From contig CM067077.1 of NCBI GenBank assembly GCA_033980235.1, forward strand, positions 12,007,797 to 12,071,796: 64,000 bases of DNA, in the 5' to 3' direction. This stretch comes from Diadema setosum (taxonomy: Eukaryota; Echinodermata; Echinoidea; Diadematoida; Diadematidae). Made by a program: the position numbers and the translations under genes. Within the stretch, counting starts at the first letter, position 1; each line of letters opens with the position of its first letter. Shown in pieces: positions 12,601 to 27,600 of the stretch. The notes under the pieces were generated by a model, which was not told the DNA's origin, did no database searches, and saw only the letters and a list, made by a program, of their open reading frames with translations.

Positions 12601-15600
12601 TTGGAAGCACAAATAAAAAACAAAAACAAAAACAAAACAAAAACAACACTCTGTAGCTTGTAAAGATCTTTCATCTGTGCCATAGTCACACTTGGCAAGC
12701 AATTGTAGAGAGGCATGTAATCTCCATTGCTCTCTTTTGTGGTCGTTCAACTTGGTGTACATCGCACATTCTTTGCTAGGCACGGTTTGCATCCATCCTG
12801 TTGTTTGGTTCTTTAGTATGCCAAAAATATGTTCAGGGCAAAACTGACTGTCAGAACCAAACCAAGGTCAGATGTGCACACAATTGCATGAAAGAACAGA
12901 AAAAACAAAAGACTGCTCGCAGTGTGAATGTAATACATGATGTACATTTCTTATGACCTCTGGTAGATTGCCAAATCTTCAGCCATTCCTTGCATTACTT
13001 GTAGGAGAGAGCAGAATTAATGTGTGTTAGTTATAAAAGCCACTCTTCAGGTATGTTAATAGCTGAAAAAGGAAATAAGTTACCAACATGTACAGGAATT
13101 GCAAAGACCAAATGACACTTAATTTAGAGATTTTGGGATCTGCTTGTGCATCGTATAAACAACTATTACTGGTAATGACAATAAAATATCTAGACAATAA
13201 TGATTACAGAAAACTTTGAGCCATGTGAAGCAATTCTAAAACTGCAGTTTAAGTCTCTTGCTCTATTGATCTCTTTAGGAAGACCAAAATAATTTTAGTA
13301 AACTGACTCCTGTGAATGCCAAAGTGGCATGAAATTATGTCTAATCCAAACGTAATTCAACTGAGTGGACCTTAAGTGTACCTTTATTAGCACAAGAGAT
13401 CATATCTTTCCTTTTTTTTTTTGGGGGGGGGGGTCATTATGTATTTGTTCATCTAATTTGATTTCTCTCTTGATTGTTTTACATCATTTTTATACATATG
13501 TTTTATGATTTGTATACCAAAATAATCTTTCTATACCATGTCAAGTTGTTTTCTTTTCTATATTGCACATACAGTATGTACTCAGTATTACTGTTTAAAG
13601 GTATTTTGTTTTAGATTTTACATTGCAATGTGTTTTTTTTCTTGTGTCATTATATTAAGTTACATCGTTGGTTATGGTACATTTTTTTCTCCCGAGTTAT
13701 GTTATTGAAATTTCATGATTTACCTTAGTAATTTCAGACTCCATTTTTATGATATCTCTGTAAAGCCCTTTTTTTAATAATTATATATTTTATTTTCTGC
13801 ATACTTACCTCACATTGGACCCAACTGAAAACTACTATTGCTGACAGGGTTTTCAATCAATGAGTGAAAATGTGTACATGTTAAGATGTTTATGAAAAAT
13901 CTGTTTGCATTACAGGCGACCTTCAACCCACCCAAGAATGCATCCGACCAGTTACTAAAGAAGATGGGTATCAAAAGGAACTGTATGAGGCTGGATATAC
14001 CGAACCAACCACCGGACTACATGACGTGCAGCTTCAAAAAGTCCAAACTGAACAAGTAAGTTCAGCTGCCTGCAGATGGCGATTGCCTGTCCAGACCTAG
14101 CTTGATCACATGTGCACTGGCTCTATAGCCAATCTAACCAGCCCATTGTCCGCTCTGCTAAGCAAGAAATGGCTCCCACTAAATCCCAATGCCTATGCCG
14201 TGCAGATGTCCGTTAACTCTTTATGTGCCATTTTTGCACACTCAACTCAGACCTAGCTTGATCACATGTGCAATACTGGCTCTATCGCCAATCTAACCAG
14301 CCAGTTGTCTGCTCTGCTAAGCACAGAAATGGTTCCCACTAAATCCCAATGTCTATGCCGTGCAGATCCGTTAACTCTTTATGTGCCACGTTCGCACACT
14401 CAACTCAGTCGACGGCTTGCCAAGTTTGCATATTTTGCTCAAACACACGAACCTGCCCAAACCGATCAATAAATCGGCATATACCACAGTGCAATGAAAG
14501 CATCACTTGCAATCCCTTAAAGGCATAATTTACCATTTGCAGATGAAAGCATTAGTGCTTTAAAATAGTTCTAAAATGTGAGTTAGGGATAGAAACAACC
14601 ACTGTCAAAATTTGAATCCATACAATCGATGTTAAGTGTTGTTTAATACACAAAATGTGAACAATAGTTACAATAAAAATGTTTCCAGACTAAACCGTAT
14701 ACAGTTACGGTTTACTGAGAAAAACCCTGATATCTCCTCATATTTTAGGTTTTATTGCAAATATTTCATATGGTAGGATGTTTTATGATACAACGACCTA
14801 CACATATGCATCAAATGTGATATCTTGAACATTTTTGAAATCACTGCTCCCAAAGGTAAACTGGACCTTTAATTGTCAGATGTAGCTTGCATTATTTTGT
14901 GACAGAAAAGCAATTTAGGCAGTGTTACTTATTGGACTTTCGAATTAATTCTAAGTTTCTGTCACATTTTCGTGAACAAAAGTCATGCCTTGAAAATGAT
15001 AAGTTTACTGGTTGTTTGAAAGAAAAATAATCATAGATTTTCATAAAATTTACAAGATGCAAAACATTATTATTCTCTTTACATCTTTTTGTCTATTGCA
15101 TGTCCAGTGTAACAAAAATCTATAAAAAGTTACATAGACTTAAAGAACAGAATGTTTTCCCAAAGCGCATGCATCTACATTGCGGTCTCAGAATGATGTG
15201 GCACACAGGGGATTTACACCTTGGCACATAGAGAGTTTAGCTGGCATTTGATTTCACTCTCCCTAGTCTTTTTGCTCTTTGGTCTGACTCCCAAATCCTT
15301 CGGCAAGCGCTCTACCGATCAGCAAAAATGTCAGATGACTATATCTGTCTGTGAAAAAGAGATGTTATGCGATAATCCCTGTTGTACTACAATATCCTTC
15401 ATCTACTGCTGAAAAGCATGTTTTACACCTGAGAGGGTTTACTCTATGGTGTATTGTATCTGAATATTGGGGGGGGGCAACAATACCTGAGTGCTAGCAC
15501 GTTACGAGTTCTGGAGGCCCACTGAGGGTTTTAACTATTGGATAACTAACAGCCTGTGAGTGTACATTTGCACACTAAACATTCACAAAACACATTTACT

Positions 15601-18600
15601 GTGTGACTGACACAGTGGGTAATATGTATTCATGACTACTGCATGTATTCGCCAAAAACTTTGCAAATATTACATATCATAGACGATGACTTATTATATG
15701 TCAATTTTGGAAGTGGTTAAAGTCATGATTGTGAACTGCAGCAAAAAAAAAATGATATGTAATAATTCTTTTTCAAATTTCAATTTTCATTTTTCAATTT
15801 CAATTTCAATTTATTTTCATATTGAAAAATGCATCAAATATACAGATATCATAATGAAATAATGCATGATATCCAGCAAGGAAGCATGATAGAATATTGC
15901 AAACATATGAAGAGTTTGTTTGCAAAAACCGATAAGTCCATATTTGCCAAATGGAGATATTTGCGATTAAAGGTCAAGAAAAATAAAGAGAATAATAAGA
16001 AAAGTTTTGCTTCTTTTGACCATAACTTAAAAAATATACCTTTATATGTAGTGAGCAATATATCATTAAAAAGGTATTATTTTGTACTATATGACAGAGA
16101 TTGTACTTCAAAATCTTCAAAAATGGACTTATCGGTTTTTGCAAACAAACCCTTCATATAGAACATGGTGGTAAATCTATAAAAGTTGGAATCTCGGAAT
16201 ATATTGTATATATTTTGCTGTGGATTTATATCAACCGGCAGTATGTGTTCAGTAAATCCCTGTATTACTAGTACAGTGCACGCCCGTTATAGCAAACAGG
16301 GTTATAACGAAATTCTGGTACCGTCATAACAAAGTAAAGATTTGGGCTGCAATGATATCCACTCTATGTGGTTTTATTGTTTATTTGTTCGGTTATAACG
16401 AAATTTTGATATTATAATGAAAGAAAACTGCCAGTACTGAGGACTCCGTTATAATGGGAGTCCACTGTACATGTATAGTTTATACTCGTAATCTTTTCAT
16501 GATCAGCAATTTGTGAAAGTTTCATGCCCTGAGCAATTTTGATTTTACAGTACATTATTGAGACCGCCTTTGGTATGTATACCTTAATTTTGTAAAAGGA
16601 GTGTGACTTAAATTAATACATTCTTACATCCATTCAAACAGTCTTCACTTCACGGAATTGCTTTTTTCACTTACAAAATGAGAATGTAAAACAAATAAGA
16701 AACACAAAACAAGAAATAAAACCTTCTCCAGTCATTGCTCATATTGTAACTATGACATGATGTGAGAGTTGAACTCTTAATTGTCTCCACACTCTTCGAA
16801 GGTTCATCAATTGCGACAACAGGAGCCAATTCTTCAGCAACGTGGACCGCTCCCGGGTGGTCAACGAGATTCTGGAGACCACCACATATGGCAAGCGCAA
16901 GCGGGCGGAGGTCGGAATCAGCCGACTGCTCGAGGAAGAGATTTTCCATGCTGCCTATCCCCTCCACGACGTGAGTCAGTTATGGTTCAGATCAAGTACA
17001 ATGCACACCTGTTATAATGACCACAGTTATAACGAAATTCTTGTTACAACAGAGTGAAAATTCAAGTCCCAAGAATCTATATCTTTTGGTACAACTATTT
17101 GGCTATTTTGGTTCTAGGGCAGTTACCCCAGACCCTTCCCCTGACCCTAATCCTAATCCTGAACCGTGGGGGGGGGGGGGGGGGGGGGGGGGGGGGTACC
17201 AATTGCCCTGATCTGAGCTACATTGTATTTTCCATGCCGCCTATTCCCTCTATGATATGAGTTGGTTATGGTTCAGATCTAGTACAGTGTACTCCTGGCT
17301 GTTGTTATACAAACAGGGTTATAAGAAATTTCTCATTATGACGAAGTGCAAATTCAGGTTCCCAAATTATCATACGTATATCTGTATATATTTCACCATT
17401 CTGCTATAACAATATTTTGATATATAACAAAAGAAAACTGGCAGTCCCAAGGACTCTCCACCCTGTTATAATGGGAGTCACCTGTACCCCAAAAGTCAAA
17501 AGCAGACACCTGGTTTGATGGTGACATAGAACAATAACATCTGGCATTCTAAGTCTCAGTAGCTTTTCTACAGACACATTTAATGCTCTTTATTTTGGGA
17601 TCTTACATAACAAACCCTCAAAAAATTGCCCAGTACATTTTCCTAGTAAATTTCAATGTTTGTGTTTTGGGTCTGTAAAGTTGATGCCTGGTAATGGGTA
17701 CTTTCTGAAGCGATAGTACATCCTAGAAGCATAAACTCACAATCAGCATTCTCTCTAAAAAAAAAACTTTCTTATTTACTTTCTATAATGTTGTGTTCAC
17801 TATTTTCCCTTATTAAAAACCCTACAATGACTTTTTGACAACGATTAACAATCGCATTCTAGAGGGGCTAATTTTCATTTGTTTTTTTCTCCAGATGTAC
17901 AAAGTGTATGTGTATCACATTTTTGCATAAGTTTTGTGTGAAGTTCTTGTCCTTTCATTTGTGTATTTGATGGCTTATGAAAAATACAGTATAGGCCTAT
18001 ATACAGTATAGCAGTAGCATTATTTGATTAATGATGTTATAAGTTACATTTTATGCAATATGTATGATTGTGTTTGTTTGAGTGTGAGTATTGAAGCATT
18101 ATAAGTACCTTGCATGATAGTCATGCCTGAACATGCAGATGTAACGGGATGTATTACTGCTTGTATATTAAAGCTACTGTAAAAGTGGATAGTTTCGCGC
18201 GACTAATTTTTCGCGCTCGGCGGGGTAAGAAGAGTTTCGCGTGTTTTTAATTCCACGGAATCAAGACATCAACTACTGGAGGATATGACAAGCAAAAATA
18301 TTTGCGTGCTTTTATTTTTGTGCTAGTTTCGTGGTGCGCGAAAAGCGCGAAAATTTCAACACCGCAAAAATTTCCACTTTTACAGTATTGTATTTCTTCA
18401 TTTCAATACACTCAAAGGGACCAGTCAAGTACCCAGACAAAACCGTGGATGTCAAGAAGTGGAACAAGCGCCAGATCTTGATGAAGTACTGGGCCCGTTG
18501 GGGCAACTGGTACAAGTACCAGCCACTGGACCACATTCGGGAGTATTTCGGAGAGAAGATCGGGCTCTACTTTGCATGGCTTGGTGAGTTTTCTATCCTA

Positions 18601-21600
18601 GTATACAATGTACTTTATACCCATCATCATTATGTTCTGAAACTGTACTGATTAATTGTCTCACTGTAATATATATGAATACAATGTAGTATTTGACAGG
18701 GCCCCCACTTTTTTGACCCTGGAAGTGGCACCCGAAAAAATCCAGTTACATGTACCAGAGCGATGCTATTTTGGTCAGCCCATGAAGCCTTGAAGTGAGA
18801 GCATGAGTAAGGCTCACAATTCGCTCATTTTGTTGCTGATGGTTTTTATTTTTTATTTTTTTGCTTGTCAGCTGAAGATATCTGGAAGTGGAAACGTTGC
18901 ACTGAAGGCCTTTTTTTTTTTTTGCTTGTTAGCTGATGAAACCTGGAAGTGGCACCAGAAATATAAACTGGCCCCCTCCCCCCACTTCTGAAAATGTGGA
19001 GCTGGCTGTGTTAGATGTTTTGTACATATAGCAAACATTTTCTGTTGGGTTTTTGTGGATGTCATGCCTATTGAACAAAGTTTAACGTAATTGATGCCAT
19101 CTTTTTGTTTTCTGTATAAAGACCATGTTACAGACACATTTGTCGTAACAGGAAGTGGAAAGGTTAACCAATGCATCAACAAGTTTTGTTAGCCTCTCAA
19201 GAGATGAAGTCCAAATCTGTGACTCTTCAATATAAGTTTAATATTGGAGGTTTTTTTTTTCGCTGCTACCCAAACAGGCTTATACACTGGATGGCTGATA
19301 CCAGCATCTCTAGTGGGGATCCTCATCTTCATCTATGGCCTCATCACTCTGCCATTCAACCCTGTGGCGTAAGTATAGCCTGTGCCATCATGCCACATTC
19401 TTTATAATATAGCGCCGTACCGTTGCCCGGCCCAGCTTTCTTCTCCGAAAGCATCTGCTGCAAGGTGTTGTAAAAGCAAAGTGGAGCTCTAACAGTAGTA
19501 AAGTGGGTATGAATTTGGAACAAAGTTCCTGAGTTCAAGTCATGCCAGCTAGGTGCTTGTGTTCTTGGAGAAAGATGATTTTTACCCTTACTTTAATGCC
19601 CACTTGATCCCGATGTAAAATAGGGCACCTGACAGTGCTTGGGTAATGATAGTTAATGGTAGAACCCTCTGGAAAAACAGTGATAACTATCAATGAAGAG
19701 GCTTGGTTGAATACAAGACCATAGTATTATATCATTATAAAGTCACTCTGTCCTAATGCGACAACAGTTGTATGTGACTTCAAGTTTGATACGTTCATGA
19801 GAAATTCCTTTTCATCAACATTTTTGGGGACAGCTGTAGAATTCAAAAGGAAAGCATGCCTTTAGTTGCTGTGCTGATTGATGGCCAAATGCAGAAGGAG
19901 TAAAACTATATCATGGCCACTGGAACTTAATTGGTTCTGTGCAGCATCTTTGGAGACTTCAGGATTGTGCAATAAATGGATTAGTATACAAATAATGACT
20001 GCTATGAGGGGAACAGTTAAAATTATGGGCCCAAGGTGATGTGAAAACCGTAACTATGCCCGAAGCGAAGCTGAGCGCATGGTTATGGTTTTCACATCAC
20101 CGAGGGCCTACATAATTTTAACTGTGCCCCGAATATCAAGCAGTCATTTTTTGTTTTATATACCTAAAATATAGATTCCGAAATATAGATACCGAAAATA
20201 TAGATTCTAGTGTCTTTTACAGCACTCGTAATCAATGCTGATCGACAGCACGGCGGTCGTATCATTGGTGCGTACATAGGAGTGATCATCTCTATGTGTA
20301 CAGTGTACGGGGGTTTGCGACTGTCTCCAAACCTAAGTTACACAGGGCACAGTGACCGCTAGTCTCTTTTACAGCACGCTGATCGAATGCGCGTCAGTTG
20401 TATCATTGGTGCATACATATGAGCGATCTATGTGTACGGGGTCGCGACTGTCTCCAAACCTATCTACAGGGCACAGTTGAGTTACTGTGCCCCGGTGCCG
20501 GGCACGGTAAATCAAAAATGGGGCACAGCTATTTTCATGACTCCGCTTTTAACCAATCAGATGAGAGGATTCTATATATGAGGTATATAACTTGTATTGT
20601 TTGCTCCAAAAGAATGAAAACAACACCCAGTCATTGAACCTCATAGTCTCCCAACAGTCTCTGACACTTCATGCTGCAAAAAAAAAAAGCATGGTATAAA
20701 GAATATTTAATACAAAAAAGAGAGAGAATTAAACCACTGCACTTCCACCACACTAATGCAGCCACTAATCCCTACTGTGCTGTACTCAACAAATGGCAAT
20801 ATATGAAGAGTTTGTTTGCAAAAACCGATAAGTCCATTTTTGAAGATTTTGAAGTACGGTCTCTGTCATAAAGTACAAAATAATACCTTTTAAATGATAT
20901 ATTGGTCACTACATATAAAAGTACATTTTTGAAGTTATGGTCAAAAGAAGCAAACATTTTCTTATTATTCTCTTTATTTTTCTTGACCTTAAATCGCGAA
21001 TATCTCCATTTGGCAAATATGGACTTATCGGTTTTTGCGAACAAACTCTTCATATCCACCGAAGTGCTTTCTTTAAAACCAACTGCCATTGAACAGAGAT
21101 TACCAGTCCCCTCAAAGCCTCACATATTGTCACCATGGCCATTTTGTTGGACTATAGACACATACGCCTGAGTGGGCAGGTTAACTAGCGGTAAAATAGG
21201 TCAAGTATGGAGGACTAAGCTGATCATCGCACTGCTAGAAAAAGAAACAGACAAACAAAACAAAAGAAAAAACAGCACTGTAGGATCACAGCTTAGTGCC
21301 TGAACACATTAAAGGATTACAAGTCAAAAGTACATGTATTCACACAGTACAATTTGGGATCAGTCAAGTTTCAGCTTGACATATTGCTTTTTGGGAACAT
21401 CCAGCTGTTAACATTCACATTAAAAATCCATCTTGTTGTCTATTTATTGTCTTTTCAATAGATGACAAGCTCAATCATGTTCATTATTTCATTGTTTTAA
21501 CTTTCCGGTAAACTGTTTGCTTAGAAACATCTGTATAATGTATTGTGATATTATTTTTTATTGTGATTATAATTGTTGTGTGATACCATAGGAAGCAGGT

Positions 21601-24600
21601 CTGTGAGAGTGGTGCTGACTTCAAGATGTGTCCAGTGTGTGACCAGTCCATCGGCTGCACCTACTGGAACCTCTCCGACACCTGTTTCCAATCTGAGGTG
21701 AGTTGTTGCTAGGGAACATCTCGTATTTTCCTTTATAAATAGAATGATGGTTCTTGGCTATGCATACATGTCATGTCTTGCACCTGAATAGCCGTGAGAC
21801 TTGTGAGGTGCTTTGTCTTGTGGACTTAACCCGTTCCTTATGAGAACGTGGTATACACAGTTCCTGTGGTGTCAACTAATACATTATGGGAAACTGGTAT
21901 ACCAGATTCCCAAAATGTAGGCAAGAGTGCCTGTAATCATGGCTTAAATTCATGTTTATTTGTGTTTTGCTATGCTATATGACTATTTTCCATCATTTTC
22001 TTCTTTTTTTTTCTATTTGTGTATTCAGCTTGCCTACCTGTTTGACAATCCAGGAACAGTTTTCTTTGCCATTTTCATGTCATTTTGGGGTAAGTGCAGA
22101 CAAAATGTAATAAAACTATGTTTGCAGTGAATAATGTTATATTATATTATATGTGTATGTACTCTATATGTGACCCGCTAAAACAAAAGGATCCTAAAGT
22201 CGCTGACGGGCGAGCCAAGCATGGCCCAGAAAAATTGCTATTTCTGGTCTTTCCTTTGATCATTTAGCTTCGAAATTTCGGCAGATGATAGAAGATACAT
22301 TGGACTACAAAATTATGTAAAAACAGAAATCTGAACGTTTTGACAGATTTTGGTGATCTGACTTCAAACTTGATTTTCTCGGCTCACCCGTCAGTGACTT
22401 TAGGGTCCTTTTGTTGTAGCGGGTCACATACATATCTATTTCATATCGACAATTATTACTGGGATTCTGAGGAGGAGGAATATTCTCATTGTTGTCATTG
22501 TAATGCATTAATATTATTAATAGCTGAGAGTTTATGTACCAAATGTCCCCCCTCCCCCAAACCAAAAAAAAAAAAAAAAAAAAATTACAACTGGAATTTC
22601 TGCGACGATAACTTTAAACATAGTGAACCAATCCAAATGCAATTTAAAGGTATGAAACTATATTAACTTATTGCCTACATCTTACAGAAACCCCATCCGA
22701 TTTGCTTCAGTGGTCAAAGAAAAATGAGGAGTTTTGTAGAGCATGTTGGGAATCCCTTCCCTCCAAGTTTTGTCCTTTGCACTCTCAGTTCCAAGAGCAT
22801 CCAAGTGCCAAACTTGGAAGACACACCCATGACATGCTTTTACAATGATCCACGATTCTCTGTGACCACTTTATCAAATTGAACAGGATTTTCTGCAAAA
22901 GGTAGGTGAGAAGTTATTTATTTAATTCCTTCAAATAACTTTCAGAATTTTTAATTATTTTGAAAGCTATCAATGTGGAGATCCGATGATATATATATAT
23001 TTTTTTTTTGGGGGGGGATATACTGTATATGATATGATATGAGTGACCGTGCATCACAAAACCAACAAAAAGTCGCACCCCTTGATTTTACGTGAGGACT
23101 CAAAAAAGGTGAAATGGATCTACTGATCCATTGAGTTTTTCATATTTTGAAAATTGAGTTTTTCATATTTTCTGAAGGAGCTACGTGTATCCTTCTACAT
23201 CGTTCTTTAGTTTGGGATCATAACATGAATGGGAAAGTGTTTTTTCAGCAGTTTTTCTACAACCCTTTTTGGGGGTTAGTTGAATGATCAGATATGTCTC
23301 AGAAGCCCCTTTCCATTTCTTGAAATCCTTTGCACATGCTTCACTTTGAAGTATAATAACTTTTGAAAGGATAATGCTACTGCTTTGAAAGCTGGCATTA
23401 ATCATGGACAGAATGTTTTGTTCATATAGATATACTCAATTTAAGCTTAACCCTAATCAGGCTGGGGGGGGCGGAATCCGCCCCCCCCCCCTCAACGTTT
23501 CGCGCAATATCTTCGCAACGCGATAAGCTCCCGCCGCGATGTTTCATGACTTTTTTCTTTCAAGTATCGCGCAACTTTTGAGACCCAAATTGTTGCGCCC
23601 GCGCGTACCGTTTTGACGCGACGCCCGTTCAAAAAAAATTTGTCAACCCCAAAATTGCTCCAAAACGTGATTTTGTGTACAAATCCAATGCAAATTGTGT
23701 TTTTTCAATTAATTCACATAAAAATTCATATCTTCACTTAGAATGGCCGAAATTAATTCATTTTAGCATAATAATGCTTTGAAAAATGTCTGTGACAAAT
23801 TTTGGCCAAAAAACAAACAAAAACAAAAGGTCAAAAAACAAAGAAATACATAAGAAATTCAAAAAACAATAAAATACATAAGAAATTAATTTCGATACAG
23901 ATTTTTTTTTATCCTATGTCTCAGAAGAATGATACAAGAAACATTTTTAAAAAGAAATTAGCTTAATTGGAGCATAAATAAGTGATTTAGAGCCCAAAAC
24001 TGATTTTATGCATAAATTACAATAATTAATTAATATAAAATATAAGAAAAATTTTTCGGAGAAAGCAACCATACATTTTGATAGAATACGTCGCGGGCGT
24101 CGCGTGTGCTGATTTTCGGCGCGATCGCGCGTTCCATAGGCGAGATCTGAAGGGGGGGCGGAATCCGCCCCCCCCCCCCCAGATATAGCATAGCCAAAAA
24201 AGCCCAGCTTGATTAGGGTTAATCTGATACTCTCTTCATTGTTGATGCTCAGGTGGTTTACATCCTGTGTTTTGTCTCTTTCATCGCATAGCTAGCACAT
24301 ATTAAGTGCTTGAATAGACCCAGGCTGTACTTCAGAGCCTCTATTCTCAGTTTTTCCAGAGTGTGTGCTTTCTTTCCAGTATTTAGGTAGGTTAGGGGAG
24401 TTCATTTAAATTGAGTTATACATCGTTTTAAAGCTTAGAGTATGCTCTTTTAGAATCTGTCCGTAACTGAAAATCCATGTGTGGCGACTTTTTGTTGGTT
24501 TTTAGATGCAGGATCACATTTTGTCTTAATAAGTAATGTCACGTTCAATAGTTGTTGTTTTTTATGCCTCCGCCACGAAGTGGTGCCGGAGGCATTATGT

Positions 24601-27600
24601 TTTCGGGTTGTCCGTCCGTCCGTCCGTCCGTCCGTCCGTCCTTCCGTCCGTCCGTCCTTCCGTCCGTCCGTAATGAATTTTGTGGACAAGGTAACTATCA
24701 AAAGCTGTTGAGGTATCCTAATGAAACTTGGCATGTATGTGTATTAGGGGGTGAAGTTGTGCCTATCAACTTTTGGGTGCACATGCTCAAGGTCAAAGGT
24801 CAAAAGGTCAAGGTCAAATACATAAAATGTCACTATTTCCACCATATCTATTGAATGCCTGAAGAGATTTTCTTGAAACTTAGTGTATACATGTATTACC
24901 CAATTAAGATTCTCTGGTGAAAGTTTGGGTTGTGAGGTCAAAGGTCAAAGGTCAAAGGTCAGGGTCAAATACATAAAATTTCACTATTTCCACCATATCT
25001 ATTGAATGGCTGAAGATATTTTCTTGAAACTTTGTGTATACATGTATTACCCAATTAAGATTCTCTGGTGAAAGTATGGGTCATGAGGTCAAAGGTCAAA
25101 GGTCAAAAGGTCAAGTAAAAATATTAAAACTTCTTTTTTTTTCTTCATACCTTGGAAATTTGTTCAAGGTATCTTCATGGAACATAGTACATGTACTGAC
25201 TGGAAGTGATTATCTAGAGAATGTAGGGTTCATGGGGTCAAAGGTCAGGGGTCAAAGGTCAAGTGCAACACTTCAAAATTTTACTGTTTCCCTCATATTT
25301 ATGGAATGCCAGCAGGGTTATTTTTTTTGAACACTTGGTGTATGCATGTGTAACCTAATAGAAATTCTCTGGAAAGTTTTTTTTCTTCTTTTTTGTGCCT
25401 CAAAGGTCAAAAGGTCAAAGATCAAGTGAAAGTGCTGAACTAACTTTTTCCTCCATATCTCGGAAGTGGCTCAAAGTTATTTTGAAACTTCGTGCATATT
25501 ATGCATGTTCCACCTGAAAGTGATTACCTTATGAATTTTAGGGTCAAAGGCCAGATGAAAATGGTAACAATTTACTATTCAATTCAGAAATTGCACTTTT
25601 TCTCCATACCGGTACCTTGAAAATTACTCAATGCATAAATGTATGAATTGGTCAAAGTCAAGTTAAAGTCCTTAAATCCCCAAATACTGCTCTCCTATTC
25701 ATCCAATTAAACCTAGGTCAAGGAAGGTGAACATTCAACACAATTGTGACAAACTTGTCATTTCAATATTTTGTCAATTTTGTGAAAATGTAATCACACA
25801 TTGTCCACATACTATCTAGACCTATTGGGAAAATCATGCATTATGGCGGAGGCATACCAGTCGCCAAAGCGACATTTCTAGTTTAAATCTTATGAACGTG
25901 TTTTAACCTGCCATTTTGGTTTGCATGAAACAGTAGACCTGGTTTTTGTTTAACAAGTATATAATGTTCCATTCACATTGCCTTGAACTTCATAAAGTCA
26001 TGATTAAACAGCAACACAGGTAATTCTGTTTTAACCCACCAATCAAAACTGGACACCCTTTTACATGTAGATTTCAGGTCAAAATACACATATACTTGTC
26101 AGCAGGGTTCGAAATTGGCGATGGTCCGCTGGCCATTGGCCACCCAAAATCTCGTCGGACTAGCTAAAAATCATAAAATTCTGAAGTTACTAGTCTGTCT
26201 GGCTAGCCAAAATATTGCTTCAGTGTTAAAATTGATTCTAAGTAGTCCGCCTGGCTAGTTTAAAAAAAAAGTTAAGTGCGACCCCTGGTCAGATACAGAA
26301 GTTCCATGTATTCATCACCCTTTTTTAGTTTTCAACCTCATATGAATACACATGAATTTTGAACCACAACTCTTACATTAATTTGTACAATGCATTGCCC
26401 AACAGGCAGAAAATAGCCATTTGTATTTCTACATGTACATATCCTTTAAGCAGTGTTCAAAATTCAATATGTATATTTCATTAATAGCATATGTGGCTGC
26501 AATTGCTCGTGCCATTCTTCCACACAAATGCTTTATGTGAAAGCCAAATGTCTGTATGAAGGGAAGTGTTTCTTGGCTTGTATTGATTGCTGAATATATC
26601 CCTTAACCCGTTGAAGACTGGTTCGAGTGTACTCGGGCTGGTGTCAAAATGTGTACGTGCTATAGCAGAATCAGCTTACACTCAAGGGGTTGAGTTTTCC
26701 CTCCACTTAGGCAACATGGGAGACAGCAAAACGCCCTTGAGTAGTTAAAGGGATGGTACAGTATTGGTGGAGATGAGAATTGGGCTTTTAACTTTTTGCG
26801 AGATAGCAAGAAAATACTTATGAAATAGTACAGAGCATACCATTTTAAGAGGAGTTCAAAGTTTATTTGTTAAAAATCGGGTTTGGAATGACCAAAACAT
26901 CCAAAAACAAAGTAAAACAAAACGATCGTAATAAAAGCTGGGTCCCACACTTTATTAGAATCGCTCTGTTTTGGATATCTCAGCCATTTCAAAACCAATT
27001 TTCACCAAATAAAAGTTGAATTTCTCATGGAATTACATGCTCTTTCATATTTCATAAGATGTTTCTCATTATCTCACCAAAAAATGTTAGACAACTGAAA
27101 TTACGTCTCAACCAAAACTATATGATCCCTTTAAGGAGAAGTTCCAATAGAGATTGGCCTATCAAATCTCTTTTGAATGAATTAAAGAAATCAAAGAATC
27201 CATTCAGTGGAGACTGTGAGTAAACCGTGACATAAAGCTGTGACAAAACAAACACCAGAAAGTTGTTCAAAAGTTGGCAGTTGCATATCACAGCGCCCCT
27301 AGCTGCATCACAAAATCACTGAAAGTCACCATGCAGACATGGATTTTGCAATAAAGGGCAGATTCTGAAAGAGCGAATCTCTGATTTAGAATGACATACC
27401 TCAATACAAATGGGCTTTCCTAACCCATCTAAATAATGAAGAAAGGACATCCTTTGGAAAGTTGTTTGCTGATGATGAAAGAGGCTTTGAAGTTTGTGGG
27501 TCTATCAGCGTTTACAAAGTAATCTGCCCCAGTGGTGCTATGTGTAATGAATGGTACAAAAAAAAAGGACATACAATCATAAATGTCTGAAGCAGCCATT

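Noticed and set aside
24450..24854. Reading frames with repeated RPSV / GRTD residues on both strands
   Set aside because: They follow a (GTCC)n-type simple repeat inside a mobile element; no protein domain.
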